Made by a program: the position numbers and the translations under genes. Positions 53,610 to 62,360 of a stretch of DNA of 64,000 bases are shown piece after piece; positions within the stretch are counted from its first letter, which is position 1, and each line of letters opens with the position of its first letter. A model generated the notes under the pieces. The model had not been told where the DNA came from. It saw nothing but the letters and a program-made list of their open reading frames with translations, and did not search any database. Location: positions 103,303 to 167,302 of the forward strand of contig VSDH01000002.1 in assembly GCA_008636105.1 (NCBI GenBank), in the 5' to 3' direction. The stretch comes from Candidatus Scalindua sediminis. Lineage in GTDB: Bacteria; Planctomycetota; Brocadiia; Brocadiales; Scalinduaceae.

Positions 53610-54863
53610 ATGAAAATAGTTCTGGTTCATGGAAGATATTTCAATTCTTGGGAGGCGCTGGGCCTGGGGTATATTGGCGCTTATCTCAAGTCACAGTTGA
53701 AGGATATTAAAGTAGAATTCTACCAGGGATGTTTTGATGACGATAAAACCATTATCGAAGGTTGTGTCGATGCGGATATTGTAGCTTTCTCGTGCACAAC
53801 GCCAACATTTCCGCATGCCTCGAATCTGGCCCGGACAATAAAGCAGATAAACTCCAGAGTGCATACAGTCGTTGGGGGATATCATCCTTCTGCGATCCCA
53901 AAGAACAGCTTGGTCGAGGGCATAGACCAAGTTGTAAAAGGAGAGGGTGAGGTAGCGATGCTTGACATCGTCAGGGGTAACAGAGATAAAGTCATTCAGG
54001 GACGTGTCATGGAATTTGCCGAGCTGCCATGGCCGGACAGAGCATTGATTCGGAACGAACGGAATATACAAATAGCTTACAACGACAACAAAAAGAGGAT
54101 CACCTCATTTCAGAGTCACCGTGCGTGTCCGTTTATGTGCAAATACTGTTCAGATGGGTTCAATAAGGTTTTGTATGATAATGTCAAGAAGGCACCGGTT
54201 CGTTATAGACCAGTAGGAGATCTTTTGGATGAAATGCAGGAAGTTACGCACACCCACAGACTTGATCTGTTGAAGTTTTCAGATCCCACATGGAACGTTA
54301 ATATTGATTGGGTAAAAGGGTTTTGTCGTGAAAAAATTAAAAGAGGCATTACGACACCATTCTACCCTAATATGCATGCAGGCTTCTGTGACGAAGAGAT
54401 GATTAATCTGATGGCTGAAGCGGATTGTAGTGAGATTGCTGTTGGTGTTGAGTCCGGCTCCCCAAAGATTCTTAAGCAAATTGGAAAGGGAACCACTCTG
54501 AAGTCAATCAAGCAATGTGTCGAGATGGCCAAAAAGGCAGGAATCCTTGTGCGTGGATATTTTATTATCGGAATGCCAGACGAAACCGATGAAGACCTGA
54601 AATTGACCGAGCAATTCGCAGATAAGTTGGATTTGGACGAGTATGGTTTTTCCCTTCTTTGCCCGTATCCCGGCTCACAGATGTACGACTCAAAGAAGTA
54701 TGGGAATATTGACTGGGAACATGCAGATGAGTATAGCAACGATTTTTGGAGTACTGATCATCTCAACAACCATCAACTAAAAAAATGGCAGCACTATCTT
54801 ACAGAAAAATTCAGAATGAAAATACCATGGCATAACAGAGTTTTAGGTCACGAAGCGTCTTAG
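53610..54863 (+). CDS. Second B12-binding-domain radical SAM protein
   Basis: 417 residues with the same two-domain layout: VVGGYHPSAIPK in the N-terminal domain and the cluster motif HRACPFMCKYCSDG (about residue 172). It shares later segments with its neighbour (AVGVESGSPKILKQIGKGTT), suggesting an ancient duplication. It lies 16 bases after the first radical SAM gene. Confidence 0.87.
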   Translation: MKIVLVHGRYFNSWEALGLGYIGAYLKSQLKDIKVEFYQGCFDDDKTIIEGCVDADIVAFSCTTPTFPHASNLARTIKQINSRVHTVVGGYHPSAIPKNSLVEGIDQVVKGEGEVAMLDIVRGNRDKVIQGRVMEFAELPWPDRALIRNERNIQIAYNDNKKRITSFQSHRACPFMCKYCSDGFNKVLYDNVKKAPVRYRPVGDLLDEMQEVTHTHRLDLLKFSDPTWNVNIDWVKGFCREKIKRGITTPFYPNMHAGFCDEEMINLMAEADCSEIAVGVESGSPKILKQIGKGTTLKSIKQCVEMAKKAGILVRGYFIIGMPDETDEDLKLTEQFADKLDLDEYGFSLLCPYPGSQMYDSKKYGNIDWEHADEYSNDFWSTDHLNNHQLKKWQHYLTEKFRMKIPWHNRVLGHEAS

Positions 54864-54899
54864 TTTTTTTAGCCTATTAGAAAGTTTTTGATTTTAAAT

Positions 54900-56045
54900 A
54901 TGAAGGATAAAAAACGCATATATCTTTCCTCCCCTCACATGGGAGACAAGGAATTTGGGTTTGTTGCAGAGGCATTTGAGACAAATTGGATCGCACCGGT
55001 AGGGCCGCATGTGGATGCATTCGAAAAGGAATTTTGCGAATTAACCGGTTCTAAGTATGCTGTTGCGCTCAGTTCCGGCAGTGCCGCTATCCATTTAGCT
55101 TTAATCTTATTGAATGTCCAGAGGGATGATGAGGTTATTTGCTCTTCCCTTACTTTCTCAGCCAGTGCTAATCCGATTGTCTATCAGGCTGCAATTCCTG
55201 TATTTGTGGATAGTGAAAATGCTACCTGGAATATGGATGTTAGGTATTTAAAGGAGGCAATTCAAGATAGGATTAAGAAAGGGAAAAAGCCTAAGGCTGT
55301 AGTTCTGACACATCTTTATGGGCAGAGCGCAGATATTGATTCGATCTTGGAGGTATGCAATCAATACAATATTCCTTTAATTGAGGACGCGGCAGAATCT
55401 GTTGGTGCCTATTATAAGGAGAAACATACGGGAACTCTTGGCAAGTTCGGTGTTTTCTCTTTTAACGGCAACAAAATTATTACTACGTCGTCCGGAGGGA
55501 TGCTGGTTTCTGGTGATAAGGATTTAATACAAAAAGCGAGGTTTTTTGCAACACAAGCCAGGGACCCTGCTCCTCATTATCAGCATTCTCAAATTGGGTA
55601 TAATTATCGGTTAAGCAATGTGTTAGCTGGAATTGGCAGGGGACAATTGCGTGTCTTGGAAGAGAGGGTTAAGAGCCGTCGGGCAAATTTTGAATTTTAT
55701 GAAAGAGAACTTGGAAGTTTGCCTGGTGTTCAATTTATGCCCGAGGCAGAATTTGGCAGAAGCAATCGCTGGTTGACCTGTTTAACGATAGAACCTTCAG
55801 AATTTGGCGCAACGCGGGAAGATGTCCGTTTGGCCCTGGAGTCTGAAAACATTGAAGCACGTCCGCTTTGGAAGCCTTTACATTTACAACCTGTTTTCAA
55901 GGATTGTCCTTATTATGGTACTGGAGTTTCTGAAGAAATCTTTGATAAAGGGCTTTGCTTACCATCAGGATCAAATTTAAATGGACAAGACCTCCAAAGA
56001 GTAGTAAAAGTTTTTCATCAAGTTTACAAAAATGAAACTATTTAA
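54900..56045 (+). CDS. DegT/DnrJ/EryC1 aminotransferase
   Basis: About 381 residues, PLP-dependent sugar aminotransferase. YLSSPHMGDKEFGFVAEAFE, ALSSGSAAIHLALILL, LIEDAAESVGAYYKEKHTGT and SFNGNKIITTSSGGM, where Lys of NGNK binds PLP. It makes an amino sugar nucleotide for the repeat unit. ATG 54900 is chosen over TTG 54888. Confidence 0.94.
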   Translation: MKDKKRIYLSSPHMGDKEFGFVAEAFETNWIAPVGPHVDAFEKEFCELTGSKYAVALSSGSAAIHLALILLNVQRDDEVICSSLTFSASANPIVYQAAIPVFVDSENATWNMDVRYLKEAIQDRIKKGKKPKAVVLTHLYGQSADIDSILEVCNQYNIPLIEDAAESVGAYYKEKHTGTLGKFGVFSFNGNKIITTSSGGMLVSGDKDLIQKARFFATQARDPAPHYQHSQIGYNYRLSNVLAGIGRGQLRVLEERVKSRRANFEFYERELGSLPGVQFMPEAEFGRSNRWLTCLTIEPSEFGATREDVRLALESENIEARPLWKPLHLQPVFKDCPYYGTGVSEEIFDKGLCLPSGSNLNGQDLQRVVKVFHQVYKNETI

Positions 56046-56117
56046 TTGCTAAGAACAATGTATTCCCCCATTTTTTTAAACTTTAAGGTTGAGATTTTGG
56101 GGATTTAATGAGAGCGT

Positions 56118-56483
56118 ATGATTGAGGCATATTGTGAATTTTTAAGAGATATTCCGGGACTTATACTTCCCAGAATTCATTGTGCTATGGAAGACCATTC
56201 CTGGTATTTATTTAATGTGCTTATTGATCCTGATAAAACAGTGCGAGGTATTGACAGAAACGAATTTATTAGTGAAATGACCAGACGAAATATTGGCACA
56301 AGTGTCCATTATAAACCAATTCATCGGATGACCTATTATAGGGAACGGTATGGATTAAAACCTGAAATGTTTCCTGATGCTGAGTGGATTTATCAAAGAT
56401 GTGTAAGCCTTCCAATATTTTCTGCTATGACTGATGATCAGGTTAGTTATGTTTTTCAAAACATTAGAGAGGTTATAATATAG
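56118..56483 (+). pseudogene. DegT-type aminotransferase, C-terminal fragment
   Basis: 121 residues similar to the C-terminal third of a different DegT enzyme: DHSWYLFNVLIDPDKT, IGTSVHYKPIHRMTYYRERY, AEWIYQRCVSLPIFSAMTDD. No PLP-binding domain is present. It follows a complete DegT gene by 72 bases and overlaps the sugar transferase frame. Likely left by recombination that replaced the upstream part of the locus. Confidence 0.8.
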
Positions 56484-57106
56484 AGCTTTACAAACAGTTC
56501 ATAAAACGTTTATTTGACATTTTATTTTCATTTATCGGTCTAATTGTATTTATACCTCTTTTTGTAGTAGTGGCAATTCTCATAAAACTAGAAAGTTTGG
56601 GGCCTGTTTTTTTTATCCAGAAAAGGATAGGAAAAAACTTCAAACCTTTTGATCTTTATAAATTTAGATCAATGGTTATGGGTGCCACGAAGATGGGTCC
56701 TCCTATTACTATGGGAAATGATACACGAATCACCAAGACCGGAGGATTCTTGAGAAAGGCGAAGATTGATGAGTTGCCTCAACTTTTTAATGTATTAAAG
56801 GGTGAAATGAGCTTTGTCGGTCCACGTCCTGAGTTGTTACAGTATGTCGAAAAATTTCAGAAGGACTATGAGGAAATCTTAATGATTAAGCCCGGGATTA
56901 CCGATCTTGCTTCTCTCAAGTATCGAGATGAGGCAAGCATTCTCGGGGGAACTAAAGAGCCTGAAAAAGAATACGTCTGTAGAATTCTACCAGAAAAGAT
57001 TCGTTTGGCTAAAGAATATCTTAAGCGTTCTTCACTTATCTTAGATCTATCCATAATCTTTAAAACGCTTATCAAGCTTGTTATCAACAAAACAAATCGT
57101 CATTAG
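56480..57106 (+). CDS. Initiating sugar transferase (undecaprenyl-phosphate type)
   Basis: About 208 residues. The frame is open from 56468; the N-terminal membrane anchor reads ELYKQFIKRLFDILFSFIGL IVFIPLFVVVAILIKL in two parts, then FFIQKRIGKNFKPF, KFRSMV, KIDELPQLFNVLKGEMSFVG and PRPELLQYV. It transfers the first sugar phosphate to undecaprenyl phosphate. There is no ATG/GTG/TTG in the anchor: the only conventional start, GTG 56570, would remove it. ATA 56480, with GAGAGG upstream and overlapping the previous TAG, is the likely start or a mutated ATG. Confidence 0.88.
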   Translation: MELYKQFIKRLFDILFSFIGLIVFIPLFVVVAILIKLESLGPVFFIQKRIGKNFKPFDLYKFRSMVMGATKMGPPITMGNDTRITKTGGFLRKAKIDELPQLFNVLKGEMSFVGPRPELLQYVEKFQKDYEEILMIKPGITDLASLKYRDEASILGGTKEPEKEYVCRILPEKIRLAKEYLKRSSLILDLSIIFKTLIKLVINKTNRH

Positions 57107-57286
57107 TCATTTGTCAATGGTCAATAGTCACTTGCCCCCATTCCTTGCACCGTGGCGGCACGCTGCTTTCTCCCGCAAAGCGGGACTTAACCGCAAGGAA
57201 GCATTGGGGGCTAGTTCGTCAGTAGTCATTTGTTGTTTTGCGTAATTGAAAACAAACTTTTGAGATAGTTCTTAAAGGGAAAGATA
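57107..57286. repeat. GC-rich palindrome between sugar transferase and epimerase genes
   Basis: 57134-57211: CCCCCATTCCTTGCACCGTG ... GCAAGGAAGCATTGGGGGC with a nested TCCCGCAAAGCGGGA. AAGGGAAAGATA gives the next ribosome site. Confidence 0.75.
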
Positions 57287-59158
57287 ATGAAAAAAAAGCT
57301 GGCACTAATATTTGCAGACATATTCCTGATGGTTCTTTCTTATCTTGGTGCGTTTGTTCTGAGATTTGAGTTTGAAGAGGCCTTGGATTATGCTCACTTC
57401 ATTTATACTTCCTTACCCATCATAATCATTGTTACAGTTCCAATCTTCATCAGAATGGGTATGTATAGGGCAGTATGGCGCTATGCAAGTATAGATAGTC
57501 TTATTACGACTATAAAGGCCGTTACTTTTAGCATCATTATATCAGTTGTCCTGATTTTCTTTTTACAAACATATAGAATCCCCAGGAGTATATTCATAAT
57601 ATACTGGTTCCTTTTCCTGGTGGGAACAGGTGGTATACGTTTCAGTCCAAGGATATTTAGACATTATTATACACTCAAAAGTAAGGAAGGAAGACGAGTA
57701 TTGATATATGGAGCGGGAACAGCGGGACAAATGATAGCAAAAGAGATGAGGTATGAACCTTTACTTGGGTATACGCCTATTTGTTTTGTTGATGATGATC
57801 CTGCTAAAATTGGAAAAAGATTGCATGATCTTCCAATTTATTCGGGAACGACTAAACTGGATGAGATAATTAAAGAAAATGATATTGAAGATGTGTTGAT
57901 AGCGGTTCCTTCTACATCAGGTGATAAGGTTAGAAAGATAATTGAGGGTTGTAAGGCGTCACGGGTTAAGTTTAAGACCCTTCCAAGCTTGTCGGATATT
58001 GTTGATGGAAAAGTAAGCGTAACTCAAATCAGAGAGATAGAGGTTGAAGACCTTTTAAGACGAGCACCAAAGGACCTGGATCAAACACAGATAATGAGTT
58101 TTATCAATGGTAAATCGGTCATGATAACGGGAGCTGGTGGGACGATAGGTTCTGAGCTATCCAGACAGGTGGTGCGGTATAGTCCGTCTATTGAAATGCT
58201 GGTTGATAATAATGAGTATGGATTGTACAGGATTGATTATGAATTGTATGGGAATCACCCCGGTGTGATGTTTCACTCCATCATGGAAAGCATAACCAAA
58301 CCTATGAAAATTGAAGACTATTTGAGAAGGACAAAGACTGACATAATCTTCCATTCCGCTGCTTACAAACACGTACCACTTGTTGAGCTTAATCCATGTG
58401 AGGCCATAATTAATAATATACTGGGGACTATCAAGGTTGCAAAACTGGCGGATAAACATAAGGTAAAAAAGGTTGTGCTGATATCTACAGATAAAGCTGT
58501 TCGACCCACAAATGTAATGGGGACTACTAAGAGGGTATGCGAATTATACATTCAGAACTTTAATAGCATGAGTGATACCGAGTTTGTTGCAGTCAGGTTT
58601 GGAAATGTGCTTGATAGTTCAGGTAGTGTAATACCAATGTTCAAGCAACAAATAACGAATGGTGGCCCTGTTACGGTGACGCATCCTGAGGTTACGCGTT
58701 ATTTTATGCTTATTCCTGAGGCGGTACAGCTTGTAATGCAGGCTGCCAGCGTAGGAAAAGGTGGTGAAATACTCATATTGGATATGGGGAAGCCCGTAAA
58801 GATAGTAGATATGGCAGGAGATATGATAAGGATGATGGGCTTTACTCCCGAAGAAGTGAAGATTGAATATACAGGTTTAAGGCAGGGAGAAAAACTCTTT
58901 GAAGAACTGCTAATAAACGAGACGGATAAAAAGACTAAATATGAGAGTATAACTGTAGCAGGTATTACAGATGTGAACTGGGAAGAATTTGAAAGTGATA
59001 TAGATGAGCTTATACATTTTGCATATGAGAAAAATGTGGAGGCCTCTATTAGAATGTTAAAAAAACTCGTACCTGAATTTAACCCAAAGAATGAGTTGTA
59101 CAAGACTGTATTGGAGAAAGGGGCAAGGGGGCTGAGGGGTGGAGGAGCTGAGGAGTAA
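57287..59158 (+). CDS. CapD/WbpM-type membrane nucleotide-sugar dehydratase/epimerase
   Basis: 623 residues. Four N-terminal membrane helices (LALIFADIFLMVLSYLGAFV...), a first Rossmann domain (VLIYGAGTAGQMIAKEM), then an extended SDR catalytic domain (VMITGAGGTIGSELSRQ, STDKAVRPTNVMGTTKR with a T-T-K variant of the catalytic triad). It makes UDP-sugars for the first steps of repeat-unit synthesis. The last residues GARGLRGGGAEE come from a purine-rich repeat that overran the 3' end. Confidence 0.93.
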   Translation: MKKKLALIFADIFLMVLSYLGAFVLRFEFEEALDYAHFIYTSLPIIIIVTVPIFIRMGMYRAVWRYASIDSLITTIKAVTFSIIISVVLIFFLQTYRIPRSIFIIYWFLFLVGTGGIRFSPRIFRHYYTLKSKEGRRVLIYGAGTAGQMIAKEMRYEPLLGYTPICFVDDDPAKIGKRLHDLPIYSGTTKLDEIIKENDIEDVLIAVPSTSGDKVRKIIEGCKASRVKFKTLPSLSDIVDGKVSVTQIREIEVEDLLRRAPKDLDQTQIMSFINGKSVMITGAGGTIGSELSRQVVRYSPSIEMLVDNNEYGLYRIDYELYGNHPGVMFHSIMESITKPMKIEDYLRRTKTDIIFHSAAYKHVPLVELNPCEAIINNILGTIKVAKLADKHKVKKVVLISTDKAVRPTNVMGTTKRVCELYIQNFNSMSDTEFVAVRFGNVLDSSGSVIPMFKQQITNGGPVTVTHPEVTRYFMLIPEAVQLVMQAASVGKGGEILILDMGKPVKIVDMAGDMIRMMGFTPEEVKIEYTGLRQGEKLFEELLINETDKKTKYESITVAGITDVNWEEFESDIDELIHFAYEKNVEASIRMLKKLVPEFNPKNELYKTVLEKGARGLRGGGAEE

Positions 59159-59256
59159 GGAGCAAGGGGGCAGAGGGGTGGAGGAGCTGAGGAGCTGAGG
59201 AGCTGAGGAGCTGAGGAGCAGAGGAGTAAGGGAGAGGGGGAGCAGAGGAGGAAAGG
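59119..59256. repeat. Purine-rich GGAGCTGAGGAGCTGAGGAG tandem repeat
   Basis: GGGGCAAGGGGGCTGAGGGG then 10-bp units GGAGCTGAGG and ending GAGGAGTAAGGGAGAGGGGG. It begins inside the epimerase gene. The same sequence lies at 60980-61088. Confidence 0.85.
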
Positions 59257-59499
59257 AGAAGAGAGAAGTCAAATGACGAGATCTGAAGTCGCCCCAGTGA
59301 AATACGCTTCGCTTGTCACTCTTGTGAATTTCACCCAAATACAGTCGTTCCTCCTTACGGGGCAGGCGGGGTAAAGAAGTCAAAAGTCAGAGGTCAGACT
59401 TCTTATTGAGGATATGAGATTAGTTATTCGGAAGATGAAATGGTATAATATGACTTGAATACCTTTCAAATATTTGAAAAATTCTAAAGGAGAATATTT
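59257..59499. repeat. Inverted TAAGGAGG element
   Basis: 59286-59374 is the TAAGGAGGAACGACTGTA element in reverse (TACAGTCGTTCCTCCTTAC) with flanking GCCCCAGTGAAATACGC. AAAGGAGAATATTT precedes ATG 59500. Confidence 0.7.
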
Positions 59500-59745
59500 A
59501 TGTTAAGAAAATTTAAAAGAATTCAAATTAATCCGAACATTATGTTGGGAAAACCTGTAATTCGTGGAACTCGAATACCTGTGGAATTAATTATTCGTAA
59601 GTTGGGAGAAGGTGTATCTATTGAAGACTTGCTCGACGCTTATCCAAATTTAAAGGAAGAGGATATTCGTGAAGCACTAACTTATGCATCTGATGTATTA
59701 AAAAATGAAGAAATTATATATTTGGAAGCAGGAAAACATTCTTGA
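59500..59745 (+). CDS. DUF433 antitoxin (VapB45-like), second copy
   Basis: 81 residues: IQINPNIMLGKPVIRGTRIP, VELIIRKLGEGVSIEDLLDA. Overlaps its DUF5615 partner by 4 bases. Diverged from the copy at 38071. Confidence 0.9.
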   Translation: MLRKFKRIQINPNIMLGKPVIRGTRIPVELIIRKLGEGVSIEDLLDAYPNLKEEDIREALTYASDVLKNEEIIYLEAGKHS

Positions 59746-60113
59746 GTGAAGAAATATTTAGCTTTCTCGCAGATGAAAGTTGTGATTTTTGCATTGTTCG
59801 GGCTCTCCGCAATGCTGGATACAATGTTGTTTATATTTCGGAGTTGCGTCCCGGGAGTACTGATGAGGAAGTTTTACACATATCAAATGAGCGAAATCTC
59901 CTTTTATTAACAGAAGATAAGGACTTCGGTGAATGGATATCCGCACACGGAGAGAAAAATCCTGGTATAATTTTTATCAGGTTTCCAGCAAATGTTAGAT
60001 CAATACTTGGCCAGACGATTGTTCAACTTGTCAAAAAATCTGGCCATAAATTATTAGGTTCATTTACGGTTTTAGAACCAGGAAAAATAAGAATAAAAAA
60101 AACACCTGAATGA
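59742..60113 (+). CDS. DUF5615 PIN-like toxin, second copy
   Basis: 123 residues: FLADESCDFCIVRALRNAGY, LLLLTEDKDFGEWI and VLEPGKIRIKKTPE. The start is TTG or GTG-like at 59742 (the track of codons begins TTG AGT GAA). Complete pair with the preceding gene. Confidence 0.88.
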   Translation: MSEEIFSFLADESCDFCIVRALRNAGYNVVYISELRPGSTDEEVLHISNERNLLLLTEDKDFGEWISAHGEKNPGIIFIRFPANVRSILGQTIVQLVKKSGHKLLGSFTVLEPGKIRIKKTPE

Positions 60114-60412
60114 TTAAATTACAATCACAAAAAAATAAATGGTTAGTTGGCAGTAGTCAGTTGGCAATAACCAAGAATAACTACGATCCACAAACTTCAT
60201 AATCCAAACAAAGGATACATTGACGAATTAACTATTTAGATTTTTGTTGAATAATTTCATTTGGCATTATATAGGATATATCTTATTTATTTCCCAGGCA
60301 AGACCATTAAAGATCTAGGAATAAAGGAATATATGGGGATAGAGTGCAGGTTAAATCGTATTATTCTTTATTGAAACAGTAACATATATTTATTTACGAA
60401 AGGGATTATATA
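60114..60412. repeat. 81-bp direct repeat upstream of the HicB-like gene, first copy
   Basis: 60151-60231 (CAGTTGGCAATAACCAAGAA...GACGAATTAA) is repeated at 61562-61642 with a single mismatch seen. Remaining sequence is AT-rich and unassigned. AAAGGGATTATATA precedes ATG 60413. Confidence 0.8.
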
Positions 60413-60751
60413 ATGGAGAAGCCTAAGATAGTAGAGCAAAAAATTCCAGAATTTATCCAGGGTATACCTCTCATTAATATTTATATTATCAAAGATAATG
60501 GTAGGTATATGGCCAAATGTCCTGAGTTAGATATTATTACTGAAATGGATACTTCTGAAGAAGCTTTAAATTCTATTTTGGAAATGTTGAAGGAATATGC
60601 AGAAGATTATAGAAACCGGGAGGGATTATATATAAAAAGTCCCAACAGAGCACATCATAAGCCTTATGTAGATAAAATCCTTGATTGTAAGGATAAATGG
60701 GCGCTATATGAGTTGGTAACGGTTAAATATGGCCATATACACGTACGATGA
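60413..60751 (+). CDS. HicB-like antitoxin with C-terminal extension
   Basis: 112 residues. The middle part NIYIIKDNGRYMAKCPELDI followed by ITEMDTSEEALNSILEML matches a HicB-type domain. A C-terminal extension (KPYVDKILDCKDKWALYELV) is not typical. It overlaps a truncated HicA-like frame by 23 bases. Confidence 0.65.
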   Translation: MEKPKIVEQKIPEFIQGIPLINIYIIKDNGRYMAKCPELDIITEMDTSEEALNSILEMLKEYAEDYRNREGLYIKSPNRAHHKPYVDKILDCKDKWALYELVTVKYGHIHVR

Positions 60752-60839
60752 TATGCGGTTTGTACTTAAGAGGTTGGGTTTTAATAAGATTAGGAGCCAA
60801 AACATGAGACGTGGGAGCCCCCAAAGCTTCCTTGCGTAA
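60729..60839 (+). pseudogene. HicA-like toxin truncated by a GC-rich palindrome
   Basis: 36 codons: MAIYTYDDMRFVLKRLGFNK IRSQNMRRG, then SPQSFLA*, the last residues being encoded by the palindrome at 60817-60857. The GSH-type catalytic segment would follow at this point. The toxin was cut by repeat insertion. Confidence 0.65.
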
Positions 60840-60906
60840 GCTAGGAATGGGGGTCAGGCAGGCATTGATAAAAGGAACTTTAGAAACTTATTAAATAGGG
60901 AGTAGG

Positions 60907-60974
60907 CCACAGTGAAATAGACCCCAGTTAAATATGCCCCAAATTTCACGGGGCAAGTAAGTCATTTCACGTGG
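60907..60974. repeat. Inverted CCACAGTGAAATAG...TTTCACGTGG element
   Basis: Reverse-orientation copy of the element at 35392-35455, with a changed centre (CCCCAGTTAAATATGCCCCA). Followed by the purine-rich repeat (60980-61088). Confidence 0.75.
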
Positions 60975-60979
60975 TGAAC

Positions 60980-61088
60980 AGTAGGGAGTAGGGAGTAAGG
61001 AGCAAGGGGGCAGAGGGGTGGAGGAGCTGAGGAGCTGAGGAGCTGAGGAGCTGAGGAGCTGAGGAGTAAGGGAGAGGGGGAGCAGAGG
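60980..61088. repeat. Purine-rich tandem repeat, second copy
   Basis: GGGAGTAAGGAGCAAGGGGG then GGAGCTGAGG units and GGGAGAGGGGGAGCAGAGG. It ends at the GTG start of the next gene and supplies its ribosome binding purines. Confidence 0.85.
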
Positions 61089-61471
61089 TGATACAAAGTC
61101 ATGAAGAGTTGGAGGTTTACAAACTGGCGTTTGATGCTGCAATGAAGATTTTTGATGTATCCAAAAAGTTTCCTCGTGAAGAGATATACTCACTTACTGA
61201 TCAAATACGGCGATCATCGCGTTCTGTTTGTTCTAACGTAGCAGAGGCATGGAGAAAGCGTCGTTACAAGGCAGCTTTTGTGAGTAAATTAAATGATGCC
61301 GAAGCGGAGGCAGCGGAGACTCAAGTGTGGATTCGCTTTTCTGTTAAATGTAACTATTTGTCAAGTGAGACCGGTCAAGAATTGTACAATAGTTTTGACC
61401 ACATTATAGGTAAGCTAGTCAACATGATAAATAAACCAGAACCATGGCTTTTACTAAGGAGCAATAAGTGA
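61089..61471 (+). CDS. Four-helix-bundle protein (S23 / IVP family)
   Basis: 127 residues: SHEELEVYKLAFDAAMKIFD, SLTDQIRRSSRSVCSNVAEA, KLNDAEAEAAETQVWIRFSV. This is the S23 subfamily with WRKRRY replacing the EGYGRF motif, so it lacks the sequence at which the GIY-YIG ORFs sit. GTG 61089 follows GGAGCAGAG. Complete. Confidence 0.9.
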
Positions 61472-61561
61472 ATTCTCCTAAGCACCCTAGCTCCTCCGCG
61501 CCGATGCACATCCTAGTAACTGGCGGGGTCGGGCTGTCATTAAGCTGACTTTGTCAGCCGT

Positions 61562-61642
61562 CAGTGGTCAGTTGGCAATAACCAAGAATAACTACGATCC
61601 ACAAACTTCATAATCCAAACAAAGGATACATTGACGAATTAA
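61562..61642. repeat. 81-bp direct repeat, second copy
   Basis: Copy of 60151-60231. It lies 104 bases before ATG 61746, while the first copy lies 182 bases before ATG 60413. Confidence 0.85.
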
Positions 61643-61745
61643 ACATAAGATGGATTTCAGATTATTATTGTGATACACTTAAAAAATATCTTTTAAACCT
61701 TGCAAATTCTTGTTTGTAATATCCAAAAATGGGAGATAAATAATT

Positions 61746-61958
61746 ATGACTAAAGTGAAAGATATGACCATTAATGACCTTGAAGAACTCATAGAGCAAA
61801 AACTTTTAGAAATTTTAGGCGATCCTGATTCGGGCTTACGCTTAGAAAAAGGATTTAAGGAAAAAATAGAACAAAGACTCAGAAATATTCCTAAGAAAAT
61901 TTCTCATAATGAGGTACTAAAGAAAAACCAATTACACCTCGTAGGTGCAGGATTTTGA
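61746..61958 (+). CDS. Putative antitoxin-like small protein
   Basis: 70 residues: VKDMTINDLEELIEQKLLEI LGDPDSGLRLEKGFKEKIEQ (two parts). This acidic helical layout is common for small antitoxin-type proteins. No toxin follows; a 39-bp family C-like hairpin lies just downstream. Confidence 0.6.
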   Translation: MTKVKDMTINDLEELIEQKLLEILGDPDSGLRLEKGFKEKIEQRLRNIPKKISHNEVLKKNQLHLVGAGF

Positions 61959-62013
61959 AGCAGTGACAACAAAAAGACTTCCGTTATTAGAGGGGAAAGT
62001 CTATCATATTTTA

Positions 62014-62052
62014 CCCTGTTAAATTTCTCAGAAAGAACTCTATTTAACAGGG
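62014..62052. repeat. Short family C-like inverted repeat
   Basis: CCCTGTTAAAT and ATTTAACAGGG enclose 17 bases, flanked by TA on both sides. Much shorter than the 96-102-bp family C elements; perhaps an internal deletion derivative. Could act as a terminator hairpin. Confidence 0.6.
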
Positions 62053-62129
62053 TAAACTAAAAGCATTGAAAATTTCATGTTTTAGATTTATACTAAAAAT
62101 TAATATTAAGTTTCTGGGAGGATTTTGAA

Positions 62130-62360
62130 ATGGTACTTTTAGATCGAATTGAGATTAATCCAAGAATATGCAATGGAAAACCTGTAATAAAAGGGACCCG
62201 TATTCCAGTTTCGGTTTTACTGGAGCAGTTAGCAGAAGGGAAATCGTGGCAAACAATTCTATCTGGATATCCTGAGTTACAGGAGCAAGATATCCAGGCG
62301 GCTTTACATTATGCTAGAATATCTCTTGATCATACTAAGGTTGAAATTATAGGTGCCTGA
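62130..62360 (+). CDS. DUF433 antitoxin (VapB45-like), third copy
   Basis: 76 residues: IEINPRICNGKPVIKGTRIP, VSVLLEQLAEGKSWQTILSG. Ribosome site GGGAGGATTTTGAA. Its toxin partner is reduced to a stub, so it is an orphan. Confidence 0.9.
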   Translation: MVLLDRIEINPRICNGKPVIKGTRIPVSVLLEQLAEGKSWQTILSGYPELQEQDIQAALHYARISLDHTKVEIIGA

